Shown here: piece after piece, positions 1 to 9,238 of the stretch | How positions within the stretch are numbered: the first letter of the stretch is position 1 | Layout: each line of letters begins with the position of its first letter | Assembly: GCF_000317065.1 (NCBI RefSeq) | Contig: NC_019701.1 | Span: forward strand, 682,001-746,000 | Source: Pseudanabaena sp. PCC 7367 | GTDB taxonomy: Bacteria > Cyanobacteriota > Cyanobacteriia > Pseudanabaenales > Pseudanabaenaceae | Length of the DNA: 64,000 nt | Direction of reading: 5' to 3' | Notes under the pieces: generated by a model | What the model was told of the DNA's origin: nothing | The model's input: only the letters and a program-made list of their open reading frames with translations | Database searches by the model: none | Made by a program: the position numbers and the translations under genes

Positions 1-2
1 AT

Positions 3-1532
3 TTTGAGTTGGTCAACCAGAGCCTTTGCCAGATTTTAGGCTATAGCCGACAAGAGCTATTGGGGCAGAGTTTGGCTAAGTTTATTCATCAAGAGGACTT
101 TGCTATTTATGAGGTCTATGCCAGCGATCTGCAACGGGGACAGCTTGAGCAAAATACCTTCACGATGGAAAGTCGGTTTATCACCAAGTCAGAGCAAGTG
201 ATCTGGTGTAATCTGACCATGTCCTTACTGCGATCGCCCCAGGGAACACCAGAAAAGGTGGTGGGGATTGTTGAAGATATTAGTGCGCGCAAATTAGTAG
301 AAGCAACGATCCGCGAGCGGATGGCTGTGGTTACCCATGCGCCAGTGGTGCTGTGGAAAACTGACCAAAATGGCATAATTACCCTTTCAGAAGGTAAGGG
401 GCTGGCACAATTTGGCTATCAACCTGGCGAATTAGAAGGGGTTTCGATCGATAGCCTTGAGCCAAGATTTCCCGCAGTGATTGCTCAAACTAAGTTCACC
501 CTGCGCACTGGTCAACCCTTTGATATTGCCCTTGAACATGATGACTACATTTTTAAATATTCAGGGGAGCCAACCTTTGATAATGCCGGCAAAGTAAACG
601 GCATGATCGGCGTGGCCGTGGACATTAGCGATCGCATTCACGCCGAGAAAGCCCAAAATGACCTGGAGAAAGAAAAGCAGCTTAGCCAAACCCGAATCCA
701 GTTCTTCTCAATGGCTTCCCATGAATTCCGCACGCCTCTAGCTACGATCCTGGGCACTACGCAAATATTGGAAACCGCTAGCACCCAAATTCCACCGGAA
801 AAGCTCCAGCGCAATGTGAGTCGGATTAGAAATTCAGCAAATCAGATCAATCGCCTGCTCACCGACATTCTCACGATCAATCGCGCTGAAACGGGCAGGC
901 TGGAATTCACGCCCCAACCGATCGACCTGCTCAACTTCTGCCAGCATTTGGTTGAAGAAATTCAAATTGGCGTGGGCATTGAACATCACATAAAATTCGA
1001 CCGAGAACATTGGCAGGCTAGCGATGATACGGCGGCCAGAATTAAAGTATTGGCGGACGAACAACTATTACTTTCTATTCTGAATAACTTGTTATCCAAT
1101 GCGGTGAAATATTCCCCCCCTGGCAGCACCGTTACACTCAAGCTCAGTCAGTCAGCGATCGCCCCAGAGGCTCAATTAGCTCTGTCAAAGCAAGTAGAGC
1201 GATCGGCTTTAACCAATAATTCATCCACTGCTCCTGAAGCTACCCTAGATGATTCTGAATATGACTATTGGGCTGTTTTCCAGGTAGGCGATCAAGGGCG
1301 GGGCATTTCGCCAGAAGATCAAGCACAACTCTTCGAGGTGTTCTTTCGAGGCAAAAACGTCGATCGGATTGTGGGCTCTGGAATCGGACTTACGGTAGTC
1401 AAGAAATGTGTAGATATTCACAACGGCGAAATCAGCGTTCAAAGTGGGTTAGGGCAAGGAACTGCTTTTACAGTTAGAATTCCGGTTAAAGAAGTTACAC
1501 CTAACTTGAGTAGCGTGCAATCAAATGCATAA
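3..1532 (+). CDS. PAS-domain sensor histidine kinase, 5' end cut by window
   Basis: Two-component sensor kinase that autophosphorylates on histidine and passes the phosphate to an unseen response regulator. The frame is open to the left edge, so the N-terminus lies outside the window. Visible domains, counted from the TTG at base 9, are the end of a PAS domain (1-95), a second PAS (about 105-210), a dimerisation domain with the H-box SHEFRTP (His238), and an ATPase domain with N-box LLSNAVKYSPPG and G-boxes GRGIS and GSGIGL. No membrane segment is visible in this part, so sensing through the PAS domains could be cytoplasmic. No receiver domain follows. About 40 residues of low-complexity sequence sit between the N and G1 boxes. 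No response regulator is adjacent downstream. Confidence 0.93.
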   Translation, partial: FELVNQSLCQILGYSRQELLGQSLAKFIHQEDFAIYEVYASDLQRGQLEQNTFTMESRFITKSEQVIWCNLTMSLLRSPQGTPEKVVGIVEDISARKLVEATIRERMAVVTHAPVVLWKTDQNGIITLSEGKGLAQFGYQPGELEGVSIDSLEPRFPAVIAQTKFTLRTGQPFDIALEHDDYIFKYSGEPTFDNAGKVNGMIGVAVDISDRIHAEKAQNDLEKEKQLSQTRIQFFSMASHEFRTPLATILGTTQILETASTQIPPEKLQRNVSRIRNSANQINRLLTDILTINRAETGRLEFTPQPIDLLNFCQHLVEEIQIGVGIEHHIKFDREHWQASDDTAARIKVLADEQLLLSILNNLLSNAVKYSPPGSTVTLKLSQSAIAPEAQLALSKQVERSALTNNSSTAPEATLDDSEYDYWAVFQVGDQGRGISPEDQAQLFEVFFRGKNVDRIVGSGIGLTVVKKCVDIHNGEISVQSGLGQGTAFTVRIPVKEVTPNLSSVQSNA

Positions 1533-1898
1533 TCATGATTTATGTTTGTTGATCATCTTAAACACTTCATCCCTGACCTGGTTCAAGCTTATTCGCAAAA
1601 AGATCGGTTTAGCTTAAACGAATGTTAATCGCAATGCAAAAATTGCTTGGTTCAAAAAAGCTCGCTCTATAATTCTTCTCTGGCAAGCATCATACTATTG
1701 CATTCATGCAAGTTATGTTGATGCTTCCCGATGAGATGTCTTAGCTGAGACATTCACCTAAATCGCCTTACATTATGCGCTCTGAATCTAATGTATATTT
1801 CGAGATAACCTTGCTGCGACATCTTGTTGATTTGTAAGCTGGCTAAGGCAGAGAATTACGACTAGTTATTTAGAATTACGAAACCTTTCGAGGTAAAT
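1533..1898. other. intergenic spacer with one hairpin
   Basis: No gene is visible between the kinase stop and the permease start. The only structure I see is an inverted repeat, ATGTCT-TAGCTG-AGACAT (1736-1753). It has no T-tract, so it is not a standard terminator and could be an operator or a mRNA leader hairpin for the permease. Confidence 0.5.
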
Positions 1899-3212
1899 AT
1901 GGCAAGCGATCATACCCCACAGCAGCTCAAACGCGAGCTAGGAATCTGGGGGGCGGTGCTGATGGGCTTGGGCTCGATCGTGGGCACCGGGGTATTTGTG
2001 AGTGTGGGAATTGCCGCAAATATTGCTGGCCCAGCGGTGATCCTGGCGATCGCAATTGGCGCGATCGTGGCTACTTGCAATGGCCTTAGCAGTGCCCAGT
2101 TGGCAGCCAACCATGCGGTCAGTGGTGGCACCTATGAATATGGCTATCGCTATTTATCGCCAAGGTTAGGGTTCATTGCTGGATGGTTGTTTTTGTTGGC
2201 CAAGTCTGCCTCTGCCGCCACCGCAGCATTGGGATTTGCAGGCTATTTACTCGGTGCCTTTGGGATTGAAGGAATTGCAGAGCAAAGATATTTAATTCCC
2301 ACCGCGATCGCTGCCGTAGTTCTATTTACAGTTCTGGTGCTGAGTGGCATCAAGCGGTCTAATGTGGCGAATATTGCGATCGTTTCGATTACGCTCCTCA
2401 CCCTAGCTTTTTTTATTACATTTGGGATTGGTAATCTAGCTGAACTGGGAACTAGCAATCTGGTTCCTTTTTTTAAAAGTAAAGATAAATCTACTTTTGC
2501 AAACGTCCTTCATGCCAGTGCATTGATGTTTGTGGCCTATACTGGCTATGGCCGGATTGCCACCCTGGGCGAAGAGGTAAAAGAACCACGTCGCACCATT
2601 CCCAGAGCCATGATTACAGCAATGATCGTGATCGCTTTGCTCTACATCTGCGTGGGATTGGTGAGCGTTGGCTTGGGGGTTGGCAATTTACCAGAAACAA
2701 CCACCCAGGCCGCCCCCTTGGAAGCGATCGCCCAGAATTTTAATTTTGCTGGCAGTGCTCAAATTATGGCCGTGGGGGCAATTACGGCAATGCTAGGCGT
2801 TTTGCTCAATCTGATCCTGGGTCTATCGCGCGTGTTGCTGGCCATGGGTCGTCGCCAGGATATGCCGATTTGGTTCGCCTGGTTGAATCGTGCTAATACC
2901 ACCCCCTATGTGGCCGTGACCACCGTGGGCATAGCGATCGCCCTGTTGGTGTTGATCGGCAATGTCAGAACTACCTGGTCGTTCAGTGCCTTTAATGTGT
3001 TGATTTACTATGCGATCACTAATTTAGCCTCGCTGCAACTGAACAATAATGAACGCCTCTATCCTCGCTGGATCTCGATCGTGGGCTTGGCTTCTTGCCT
3101 GTTTCTGGCCTTTTGGGTGGAATGGCAGATCTGGCTGGTGGGGCTAGGCATCATTGCGATCGGCTTAGGTTGGCATACGCTGGCATTGCGTCTTAAACAG
3201 AACAGCGCGTAA
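1899..3212 (+). CDS. APC-family amino acid permease
   Basis: Predicted inner-membrane amino-acid/proton symporter or exchanger. The 437-residue length and about twelve hydrophobic helices match the amino acid-polyamine-organocation superfamily. The first helix carries the expected glycine-rich unwound motif (GLGSIVGTGVFVSVG, about 21-36), where the substrate amine and carboxylate bind in this family. A conserved-looking YTGYGRIATLGEEVKEPRRTIPRA stretch near residue 215-240 is typical of helix 6 and the loop after it. ATG at 1899 is preceded by a purine-rich TTCGAGGTAA. Monocistronic, convergent with the following peptidase, with only 5 bases between the stops. The substrate cannot be told from sequence. 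Confidence 0.88.
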   Translation: MASDHTPQQLKRELGIWGAVLMGLGSIVGTGVFVSVGIAANIAGPAVILAIAIGAIVATCNGLSSAQLAANHAVSGGTYEYGYRYLSPRLGFIAGWLFLLAKSASAATAALGFAGYLLGAFGIEGIAEQRYLIPTAIAAVVLFTVLVLSGIKRSNVANIAIVSITLLTLAFFITFGIGNLAELGTSNLVPFFKSKDKSTFANVLHASALMFVAYTGYGRIATLGEEVKEPRRTIPRAMITAMIVIALLYICVGLVSVGLGVGNLPETTTQAAPLEAIAQNFNFAGSAQIMAVGAITAMLGVLLNLILGLSRVLLAMGRRQDMPIWFAWLNRANTTPYVAVTTVGIAIALLVLIGNVRTTWSFSAFNVLIYYAITNLASLQLNNNERLYPRWISIVGLASCLFLAFWVEWQIWLVGLGIIAIGLGWHTLALRLKQNSA

Positions 3213-3217
3213 GCAAG

Positions 3218-4168
3218 CTAAGGATTCGCCGCAAAGCGATCGGTAGCTTCGATCAGGGCATCCCGAATCCCAGGCTCCGTGACCGAATGACCCGCATCGG
3301 GAATAATCATTAACTCCGCCTCCGGCCAAACCTGGTGCAACTCCCAGGCACTAATCATCGGGCAGACCACATCATACCGACCCTGCACAATCACGCTGGG
3401 AATGTGGCGAATCTTGTCTACGTTTCGCAAAAGCTGATCTTCGCCGTCTAAAAAACCCTTATTCATAAAATAGTGGCATTCAATCCGTGCAAATGCCGTA
3501 GCAAAGCTATCCCCTGCCGCCGCTGCGATCGCGTCTTGATGGGGGAATAATTTGCTAGTGCTGGCCTCCCACACCGACCAGGCTCTTGCCGCTTCCAGTT
3601 GCACCGCTTTATCCTCACTGGTTAGGCGCTTATAATAGGCCGAAATCAAATCATGCCTTTCCTCTGGTGGGATTGGTTTGAGGTATGCCTGCCAGGCATC
3701 GGGGAAAATATTACTAGTTCCTTCCTGATAAAACCATTGCAGTTCCTTTTGGCGCAGCATAAAAATGCCACGTAAGATAATCTCGGTACAGCGATCGGCA
3801 TAGGTTTGACTGTATGCCAGCGCCAGCGTGCTACCCCAACTACCACCAAAAACCGCCCACCGATCGATGCCCAAAAATTCGCGCAGCTTCTCAATGTCAC
3901 TCACCAAATTCCAGGTGGTGTTCTCCACCAAAGAGGCATGGGGTGTACTTTTGCCACAACCGCGCTGATCGAATAGCACAATCCGCCAGCGATCGGGATC
4001 AAAATAACGCCGATAGATCGGTTGAATACCACCACCAGGCCCACCATGCAAAAACACCACGGCCTTACCTTCTGGGTTGCCAACCTGTTCGTAGTAGATG
4101 CTGTGCAGGTCGGAAACACGCAGATGATCGCGGTGGTAGGGTTCGATCGGCGGATAGAGTGGTTTCAT
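3218..4168 (-). CDS. pip: prolyl iminopeptidase
   Basis: Alpha/beta hydrolase that removes N-terminal proline from peptides in the cytoplasm (peptidase family S33). The protein has the usual length, 316 residues. HGGPGGG (41-47) forms the oxyanion region, DQRGCGKS (67-74) is a family signature, and GGSWGS (108-113) holds the nucleophile Ser110. The acid and base are likely Asp266 (GRYDVVCP) and His294 (DAGHSVTEPG). No signal peptide. All catalytic features are present, so I expect an active enzyme. It stands alone, convergent with the permease. Confidence 0.93.
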   Translation of the reverse strand: MKPLYPPIEPYHRDHLRVSDLHSIYYEQVGNPEGKAVVFLHGGPGGGIQPIYRRYFDPDRWRIVLFDQRGCGKSTPHASLVENTTWNLVSDIEKLREFLGIDRWAVFGGSWGSTLALAYSQTYADRCTEIILRGIFMLRQKELQWFYQEGTSNIFPDAWQAYLKPIPPEERHDLISAYYKRLTSEDKAVQLEAARAWSVWEASTSKLFPHQDAIAAAAGDSFATAFARIECHYFMNKGFLDGEDQLLRNVDKIRHIPSVIVQGRYDVVCPMISAWELHQVWPEAELMIIPDAGHSVTEPGIRDALIEATDRFAANP

Positions 4169-4676
4169 AGATTTGGGCGATCGCGATCGCTAATTATTGA
4201 ATCTAATTAGAATTTGGATGAATAAAATCGCAACATAATGATCAAAAAGTATTTCAATCCGTATGCTGACAAAACGGTTGCAGGTGATTTAATTAAAGGC
4301 TTGTGAGGTAAGCTTAATCAGAATTTGTTAGTGTTTCTTAATATTGCTCGCCCCACGGCTCTAGCAATCTCCATCTGATCGATTGATGCCCAGGTAGAGT
4401 ATCTATGGGATGGGATTCTGCCTTTGTTTTTTGCAGCCATATACTGCCGAAGTAAAAATGCGACAATCAATATTTGGATAGGTTATATAGTGCATCTTCC
4501 ATAGACTTATTTTGCATGAATACCTGAGCGATCAAAGCAGCTAGATTACTACTTGCCCAAAATCTCGATTGAAATAGCAGTAGAGAGCATGAGTTTAGAA
4601 ATATTTTGGTTTAACGCCTTATAATACGATCGGCGATCGTTACTCAGGTAATTTTGCTAAACCAGTGATTAAGTAA
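4169..4676. other. intergenic spacer upstream of Uma2 gene
   Basis: No gene is visible. A TATAAT hexamer (4620-4625) lies about 52 bases before the Uma2 ATG and is followed directly by a perfect short palindrome ACGATC-GGC-GATCGT (4626-4640). The palindrome is built of HIP1-like GATCG steps, so its regulatory meaning is uncertain. Confidence 0.35.
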
Positions 4677-5228
4677 ATGGTTGCAACCAATCCTAGCTCT
4701 AATCTGAAGGCCACCTCGATCAGTCTCGATGATTGGTTATTATGTCCGATCGAGCAAACCGAGTGGGTAGATGGGCAACTGGTCACCAAGGATCATATGA
4801 CTCTCAGGCATGGTCGAATTCAGGCCAGGTTGGCTTATTTGTTGAAAACTCATTTGGTCACAAATCAGATTGGTGGCGAAGTCTATACTGATGTGCCTTG
4901 CCGAACGGGCGATCGCGGTCGTAGACCCGATGTGGCTTACCTGACCCCCGAATTATTAAGCCAGCTTGGGGAGGTAGATGTTTTGTCTCAAAGTTTTCCA
5001 CTAGTGGTAGAAATTGTCTCACCCACCGATCGCGCTGAAGATGTTTTTGCCAAGGCTACTGAATATTTAAATACGGGCAGTAGTGAGGTATGGCTGGTGC
5101 TACCACAAAGCGAGCTAGTGATTATTGCTACGATGCAAGAACAAGTTATTTGCGATCGCCAGGGAATTGTTAACAGCCCGATCGTCTTACCAGGTTTTAG
5201 CGTTTCTGTAGCTGAATTAATCGCCTAG
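4677..5228 (+). CDS. Uma2-family (DUF820) putative restriction endonuclease-fold protein
   Basis: Member of the Uma2/DUF820 family, a PD-(D/E)XK nuclease-fold family that is greatly expanded in cyanobacteria and of unproven function. The 183-residue length is typical. Visible elements are the N-terminal EWVDGQLV strand, RRPDVAYL with Asp85, VVEIVSP with Glu112, and Lys126 in the helix AKATEYL. Together they form the expected acidic metal-binding centre. No partner methylase or toxin-antitoxin gene is adjacent, so nothing here links it to restriction. The next gene follows after 13 bases and may be co-transcribed. Confidence 0.9.
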   Translation: MVATNPSSNLKATSISLDDWLLCPIEQTEWVDGQLVTKDHMTLRHGRIQARLAYLLKTHLVTNQIGGEVYTDVPCRTGDRGRRPDVAYLTPELLSQLGEVDVLSQSFPLVVEIVSPTDRAEDVFAKATEYLNTGSSEVWLVLPQSELVIIATMQEQVICDRQGIVNSPIVLPGFSVSVAELIA

Positions 5229-5241
5229 ATAATGAAAATTA

Positions 5242-5766
5242 ATGCCAGAATCATTCATCCCAATTATTAATCCAACTCCGCCCAGTTATGGAGCCCAGCG
5301 CCTTGATGCTGAAAGCTCTTACTATTGCCCAATTTGTAGACGCGGCACGATCGCGCCGATGATCATGATGGAGGCGTTTGCCTGTAATCTGTGTCAGCAT
5401 ATTTTCGAGCCAGATTTAAAAACCCAAACCCTCAAAACCGCAGACAGTTTTCCGCCCCTGGTGTGGCGCTGGAATGGCCGGATTTGGCAGGGAGCGCACC
5501 GAGAGGGCATTGAGCTAGGTTGGGGTACGTTGGTGGCGGCGATCGCTATTTTAGTGATCCCCACATTGCTAGTCGGTTCTTCGGTTTATATTTATGCACC
5601 GCGCCCCGGTGTGCCGTTGTGGTGGTTTCCCTATGTCTGGACATTGTTGGTATTTATCTGCCATGCGTATTTTTTGCTCAGGGTAGCGATCGATTATTAT
5701 CAATTTCCAGTCTGGCTCTATTTGCGATCGTGGGGGCAGAGTTTTACAAGCCTGTGGCAGCGTTAG
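5242..5766 (+). CDS. zinc-ribbon membrane protein of unknown function
   Basis: Not recognised as a named family. The 174-residue protein begins with a likely zinc ribbon: Cys29-x2-Cys32 and Cys48-x2-Cys51 (CPICRRG and CNLCQH). A short linker follows, then two strongly hydrophobic segments (about 95-115 and 125-150) with an aromatic-rich end. This suggests a membrane-anchored protein with a cytosolic metal-binding head. It starts 13 bases after the Uma2 stop on the same strand, so the two probably share a transcript. Rubredoxin-type electron transfer is unlikely because the spacing between the Cys pairs is too short and the aromatic pattern is missing. Confidence 0.8.
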   Translation: MPESFIPIINPTPPSYGAQRLDAESSYYCPICRRGTIAPMIMMEAFACNLCQHIFEPDLKTQTLKTADSFPPLVWRWNGRIWQGAHREGIELGWGTLVAAIAILVIPTLLVGSSVYIYAPRPGVPLWWFPYVWTLLVFICHAYFLLRVAIDYYQFPVWLYLRSWGQSFTSLWQR

Positions 5767-5921
5767 CCCCTAAAAATTGAGCTTAAAATATTTCAGACGA
5801 TGTTTAGTAACGGCATGATTAAATATCTTGAGTTTTGAGCTTTGGTCAAGCCTGGTTCAGAAATATCTTTGATATTGGTAATATCTATATTTCTAGCCCT
5901 AATTTCGACAATGCCAAATTT

Positions 5922-7916
5922 TTAAACATTGAGATCGACCTGATAGCTAGCCGCTTGCAAATTAAACATTTGCGCATATAAACCATCAAGCTGGATTAGC
6001 TGATCATGGCTCCCCGTTTCGACAATGCGACCAGCTTCGAGTACCACAATCCGATCGGCCATGCGTACGGTCGAAAAGCGATGACTGACCAGAAAGGTCA
6101 TCTTATCCTGGGTCAGTTGGCGGAAACGCTGAAACAGATCATGCTCAGCGATCGCATCAACGGCAGCGGTTGGCTCATCTAAAATTAATACCTGCGCCTG
6201 GGACATAAATGCTCTGGCCAGACCAATTTTTTGCCATTGCCCACCGGAAAGCTCTACACCACCAGTGAAAATTTTGCCCAGAATGGTTTGATAGCCATGA
6301 TCTAGTCCGTCTACCACTTGCGCTGCACCGGCATTTGAGGCGGCTTGATGAATCCGGTTTGTGTTCTTTTGCAAATTTACTGACTGCTCAGAATCAGAGC
6401 GATCGGCTGACTCAACTTGCTGAATTTGCTTGTAGCTGTGCAGATCACCAAAACCGATATTATCCTCCACGCTGAGGGCATAGCGGGCAAAGTCCTGGAA
6501 CAAAACGCCAATTTTGCTGCGTAGTTCGGTTAGATCAAGATCTTGGATCGGAATGCGATCGAAGCTAATTTTGCCCCTATCCACATCATAAAAACGGGTG
6601 ATTAATTTCAAAAGCGTGGTTTTACCAGAACCATTCACACCCACCAGGGCAATGCATTCACCAGGGCTAACTTGTAAGTTGATATGGTGCAAAGTCGGTT
6701 CACTTGCGCCGGGATAGGTGAAGCTGACATCTTCTAGCCGCAGGCCAGATTTGAGCGGTTGTGGGAAAGGTTTGGCTTGTGCCTGGCTGATTACTTTTGG
6801 CTTCAAGCTCAAAAATTCAAAATACTGCGACACATAGAGGTTATATTCATAGACCGCCGCAATATCAGTCAAAATGCCTTCTACAGTGCCCTGAGCCCGC
6901 TGGAATGCCCCAGTGTACATGGTTAAATCTCCCAGGGTAATCAAGCGTTGCACCGCCTGCCACAACACTAACCCATAGGCTCCATAAAAACCCACATTGG
7001 CCAATACACCGATCGCAAAACCCGATAGACTCCGCTTGGCTGCTAGATCGCGGGATTCCTGGTTAAAGCGATCGCGGATTTCTTCATACTGATCCAGCAT
7101 GTGATCGCCAAGGTTAAACAGCCGTACCTCTTTGACATAGGTAGCCGAAGTGAGAATATCACCAAAATAGTCAGCCAGTCGCTTTGATTGGGTTTGATGG
7201 CGCAGCATCCAGAAGCGTTTGCCGGAATATTTGACCCCCTGCCAGAACGCCGGGGCAGTAGTCACTAATAGCAGTAACAAAATCAACGGATTGAACCTGA
7301 GTAAGAGGGCAACCAGGCCGATCGCACCGCCAATCTTACCCACCAGTTGAGTGATTGTATTCAGCACCCGCATTGGATAGAAGCTACCGCTTTCCTGGGC
7401 GCGATTGAGGATGTCGTGGAACTCAGAAGACTCGTAGTGAGCCAAGTCCAGGGCAGTAGCTTTTTTGAGCAAAACGCTGTTGGCATGGAGCGAAAACTTA
7501 TCGCTGAGTACCCGCGAGACATAGAAATTGCCATGATTGAAGGCATCTTGCAACATGGAAATACCCAATGCCAAACCCACTAGCCCCAACAAGGGCATTA
7601 GGGTGGGATCGCTGGTGTTAATGATATCTACGACTCGATCGACAATTAGCTTGCTGACATAGAGATTGGCGACCGGCAGGGTGGAGTTGGCGATCGCCAT
7701 AATTAAATTGAGTACCAACCAACCTGGAGCCGCTGTCCAAACTAGTTTGAATAGCTTGGGCATATTCCCCATCAGGGATTTTAGGCTGGTATGTTTATTT
7801 TTTTTCGGGCTTTTCTTGTTGTTGTTTTGTCTGCTCTTTGAAGAAGAGGATTGAGCAGATTTTTTTGTTTTGCTGGCTCTGCCAGGTTTAGGTTTTTTAC
7901 CATGATTAAAAGTCAT
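5922..7916 (-). CDS. ABC exporter, fused permease and ATPase
   Basis: Half-size ABC transporter expected to work as a homodimer exporting an unknown compound. An unusual Lys/Ser/Asn-rich N-terminal tail (1-47) precedes six membrane helices (about 60-350) and a nucleotide-binding domain: Walker A GVNGSGKT (426-433), Q-loop LFQDF, signature LSGGQ (556-560), Walker B VLILDE (576-581) and H-loop His612. A roughly 35-residue polar insert (about 493-528) separates Q-loop and signature and is not usual for the family. All catalytic motifs are intact. No dedicated biosynthesis or membrane-fusion gene flanks it, so the cargo is open. Confidence 0.9.
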   Translation of the reverse strand: MTFNHGKKPKPGRASKTKKSAQSSSSKSRQNNNKKSPKKNKHTSLKSLMGNMPKLFKLVWTAAPGWLVLNLIMAIANSTLPVANLYVSKLIVDRVVDIINTSDPTLMPLLGLVGLALGISMLQDAFNHGNFYVSRVLSDKFSLHANSVLLKKATALDLAHYESSEFHDILNRAQESGSFYPMRVLNTITQLVGKIGGAIGLVALLLRFNPLILLLLLVTTAPAFWQGVKYSGKRFWMLRHQTQSKRLADYFGDILTSATYVKEVRLFNLGDHMLDQYEEIRDRFNQESRDLAAKRSLSGFAIGVLANVGFYGAYGLVLWQAVQRLITLGDLTMYTGAFQRAQGTVEGILTDIAAVYEYNLYVSQYFEFLSLKPKVISQAQAKPFPQPLKSGLRLEDVSFTYPGASEPTLHHINLQVSPGECIALVGVNGSGKTTLLKLITRFYDVDRGKISFDRIPIQDLDLTELRSKIGVLFQDFARYALSVEDNIGFGDLHSYKQIQQVESADRSDSEQSVNLQKNTNRIHQAASNAGAAQVVDGLDHGYQTILGKIFTGGVELSGGQWQKIGLARAFMSQAQVLILDEPTAAVDAIAEHDLFQRFRQLTQDKMTFLVSHRFSTVRMADRIVVLEAGRIVETGSHDQLIQLDGLYAQMFNLQAASYQVDLNV

Positions 7917-8140
7917 ATTGCTATTAAAGCACGCCCCAATAACTTTTGATATTAGTCATGGTCATTACTGAAATGCTCTCGATTGCTGAGTCTCTCCCCA
8001 TCCAGTTAAGCAAAACTCGGTTCGAGGCAAACGATTACGATCGAAACAATAGAGATCCCAGCATATCTTCAGCAATAATCAGGTAAGGAATTGCTAAGAT
8101 CTATCGAACTCAGATTTATCCGATCTGAGGACTTGATATT

Positions 8141-9187
8141 CTAATCTTGCTTTGCCAATCGCACCAATCGGAACCCAAACAAAATATGCCGCGAATCGAT
8201 CGGCCTGGTGTGCTGGTATGCGCTACGGCAAAAACCCGGTAGATCGTCCCAGGAACAGCCCTTCATCACCGATCGGGTTGACTTACCTTCCCGCTCTTGC
8301 AAGGTAGAAGTATATTCAAACACATTCCCAGCCATATCCTTGGCTCCATACGCACTGCGATCGAGCAGGAACTTTCCCACCATATTGGTATGGCCAGCCC
8401 GATCGCCCCAATTGGTGGCATCATCGCGCCATTCATTGCCCCAGGGGAAATACTGCCCATCAGTGCCCCTGGCGGCCTTTTCCCATTCCAGCACCGTCGG
8501 CAATCGATAGGTGTAATTATCTTGCTGCGATCGCCACTGGGCATAAGTAATCGCGTCATCATAGGAAACCAGCACCACCGGATGATTTGCTTCACCCTCT
8601 GGGAAATCTTGACCTTGCCACAGAAAGCGCTTTACATCGGCATAGGGATGCACCAGAAAGCCTTGATCTTGATATTCAGCTTCAGTGATCCCTGGCGATC
8701 GATGATCGTTAGCCTCAATAAATTCTTGATATTCAACATTAGTGACTAAATTTCGGGCGATGCAGAAGCTATCAAGAGTTTGCGTCTGGCGATCGCTTTC
8801 CCGCTCAAACCAGCGATCTTCCTTGAGTCTTGCTTCAGCAGCGGCAACTTTGGCCGGATCGTTTTTATCATTTACGGCCGCTTCCGCCGAAATGCGATAG
8901 CCATAGTCCCGTTCCTGGCGATCGCTACCGCTAATAAATTCACCGGCGGGAACATAGGAAAATTGTTCGTCGGCTTCGCAACTTTCTTGATCTATGTTTG
9001 CTGATTTAGCAGATGTAGTTACTTCTGCGCTGAAATCTAGCTCTGAAGATTGATTGATCGATATGTTGGCATTGCAAGAGCAAAGCAAAAGAGTTGCCCA
9101 TAAAAATAATTTAATGGGTATAATTGCAAAAGAATTGTGGAGGATTGCAAGAAATTTTTGATCAAAGTCTTGCTTAATAAAATTCAA
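8141..9187 (-). CDS. FGE/SUMF1-domain lipoprotein lacking one active-site cysteine
   Basis: The C-terminal 270 residues (from YVPAGEF to FGFRLVR) form a formylglycine-generating-enzyme-type sulfatase-modifying domain. A hydrophobic N-terminal stretch ending LLLCSC resembles a lipobox, suggesting a lipoprotein in the periplasmic face of a membrane. True FGEs carry two close cysteines around a SW-x-C...YC motif. Here Cys311 and Cys320 are present (KGCSW...GFCR), but the residue expected to be the first active cysteine is Asp, so formylglycine formation is doubtful. In many bacteria such domains serve ergothioneine synthesis, signalling or regulation instead. No sulfatase gene is nearby. Divergent from the next gene. 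Confidence 0.85.
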   Translation of the reverse strand: MNFIKQDFDQKFLAILHNSFAIIPIKLFLWATLLLCSCNANISINQSSELDFSAEVTTSAKSANIDQESCEADEQFSYVPAGEFISGSDRQERDYGYRISAEAAVNDKNDPAKVAAAEARLKEDRWFERESDRQTQTLDSFCIARNLVTNVEYQEFIEANDHRSPGITEAEYQDQGFLVHPYADVKRFLWQGQDFPEGEANHPVVLVSYDDAITYAQWRSQQDNYTYRLPTVLEWEKAARGTDGQYFPWGNEWRDDATNWGDRAGHTNMVGKFLLDRSAYGAKDMAGNVFEYTSTLQEREGKSTRSVMKGCSWDDLPGFCRSAYQHTRPIDSRHILFGFRLVRLAKQD

Positions 9188-9238
9188 AATGTAGTTAAAT
9201 TTGTAATTAATTTAAATCCATTCAATAAGAAGAAGAAC

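Noticed and set aside
4626-4640. ACGATC-GGC-GATCGT as a specific operator
   Set aside because: It is made of HIP1-type GATCG steps found across the genome, so the palindrome may be incidental; kept only as part of the spacer entry.
9137-9238. Longer N-terminus for the HEPN-like gene
   Set aside because: It would overlap the divergent FGE-like gene; the ATG at 9239 has a purine-rich ribosome site.
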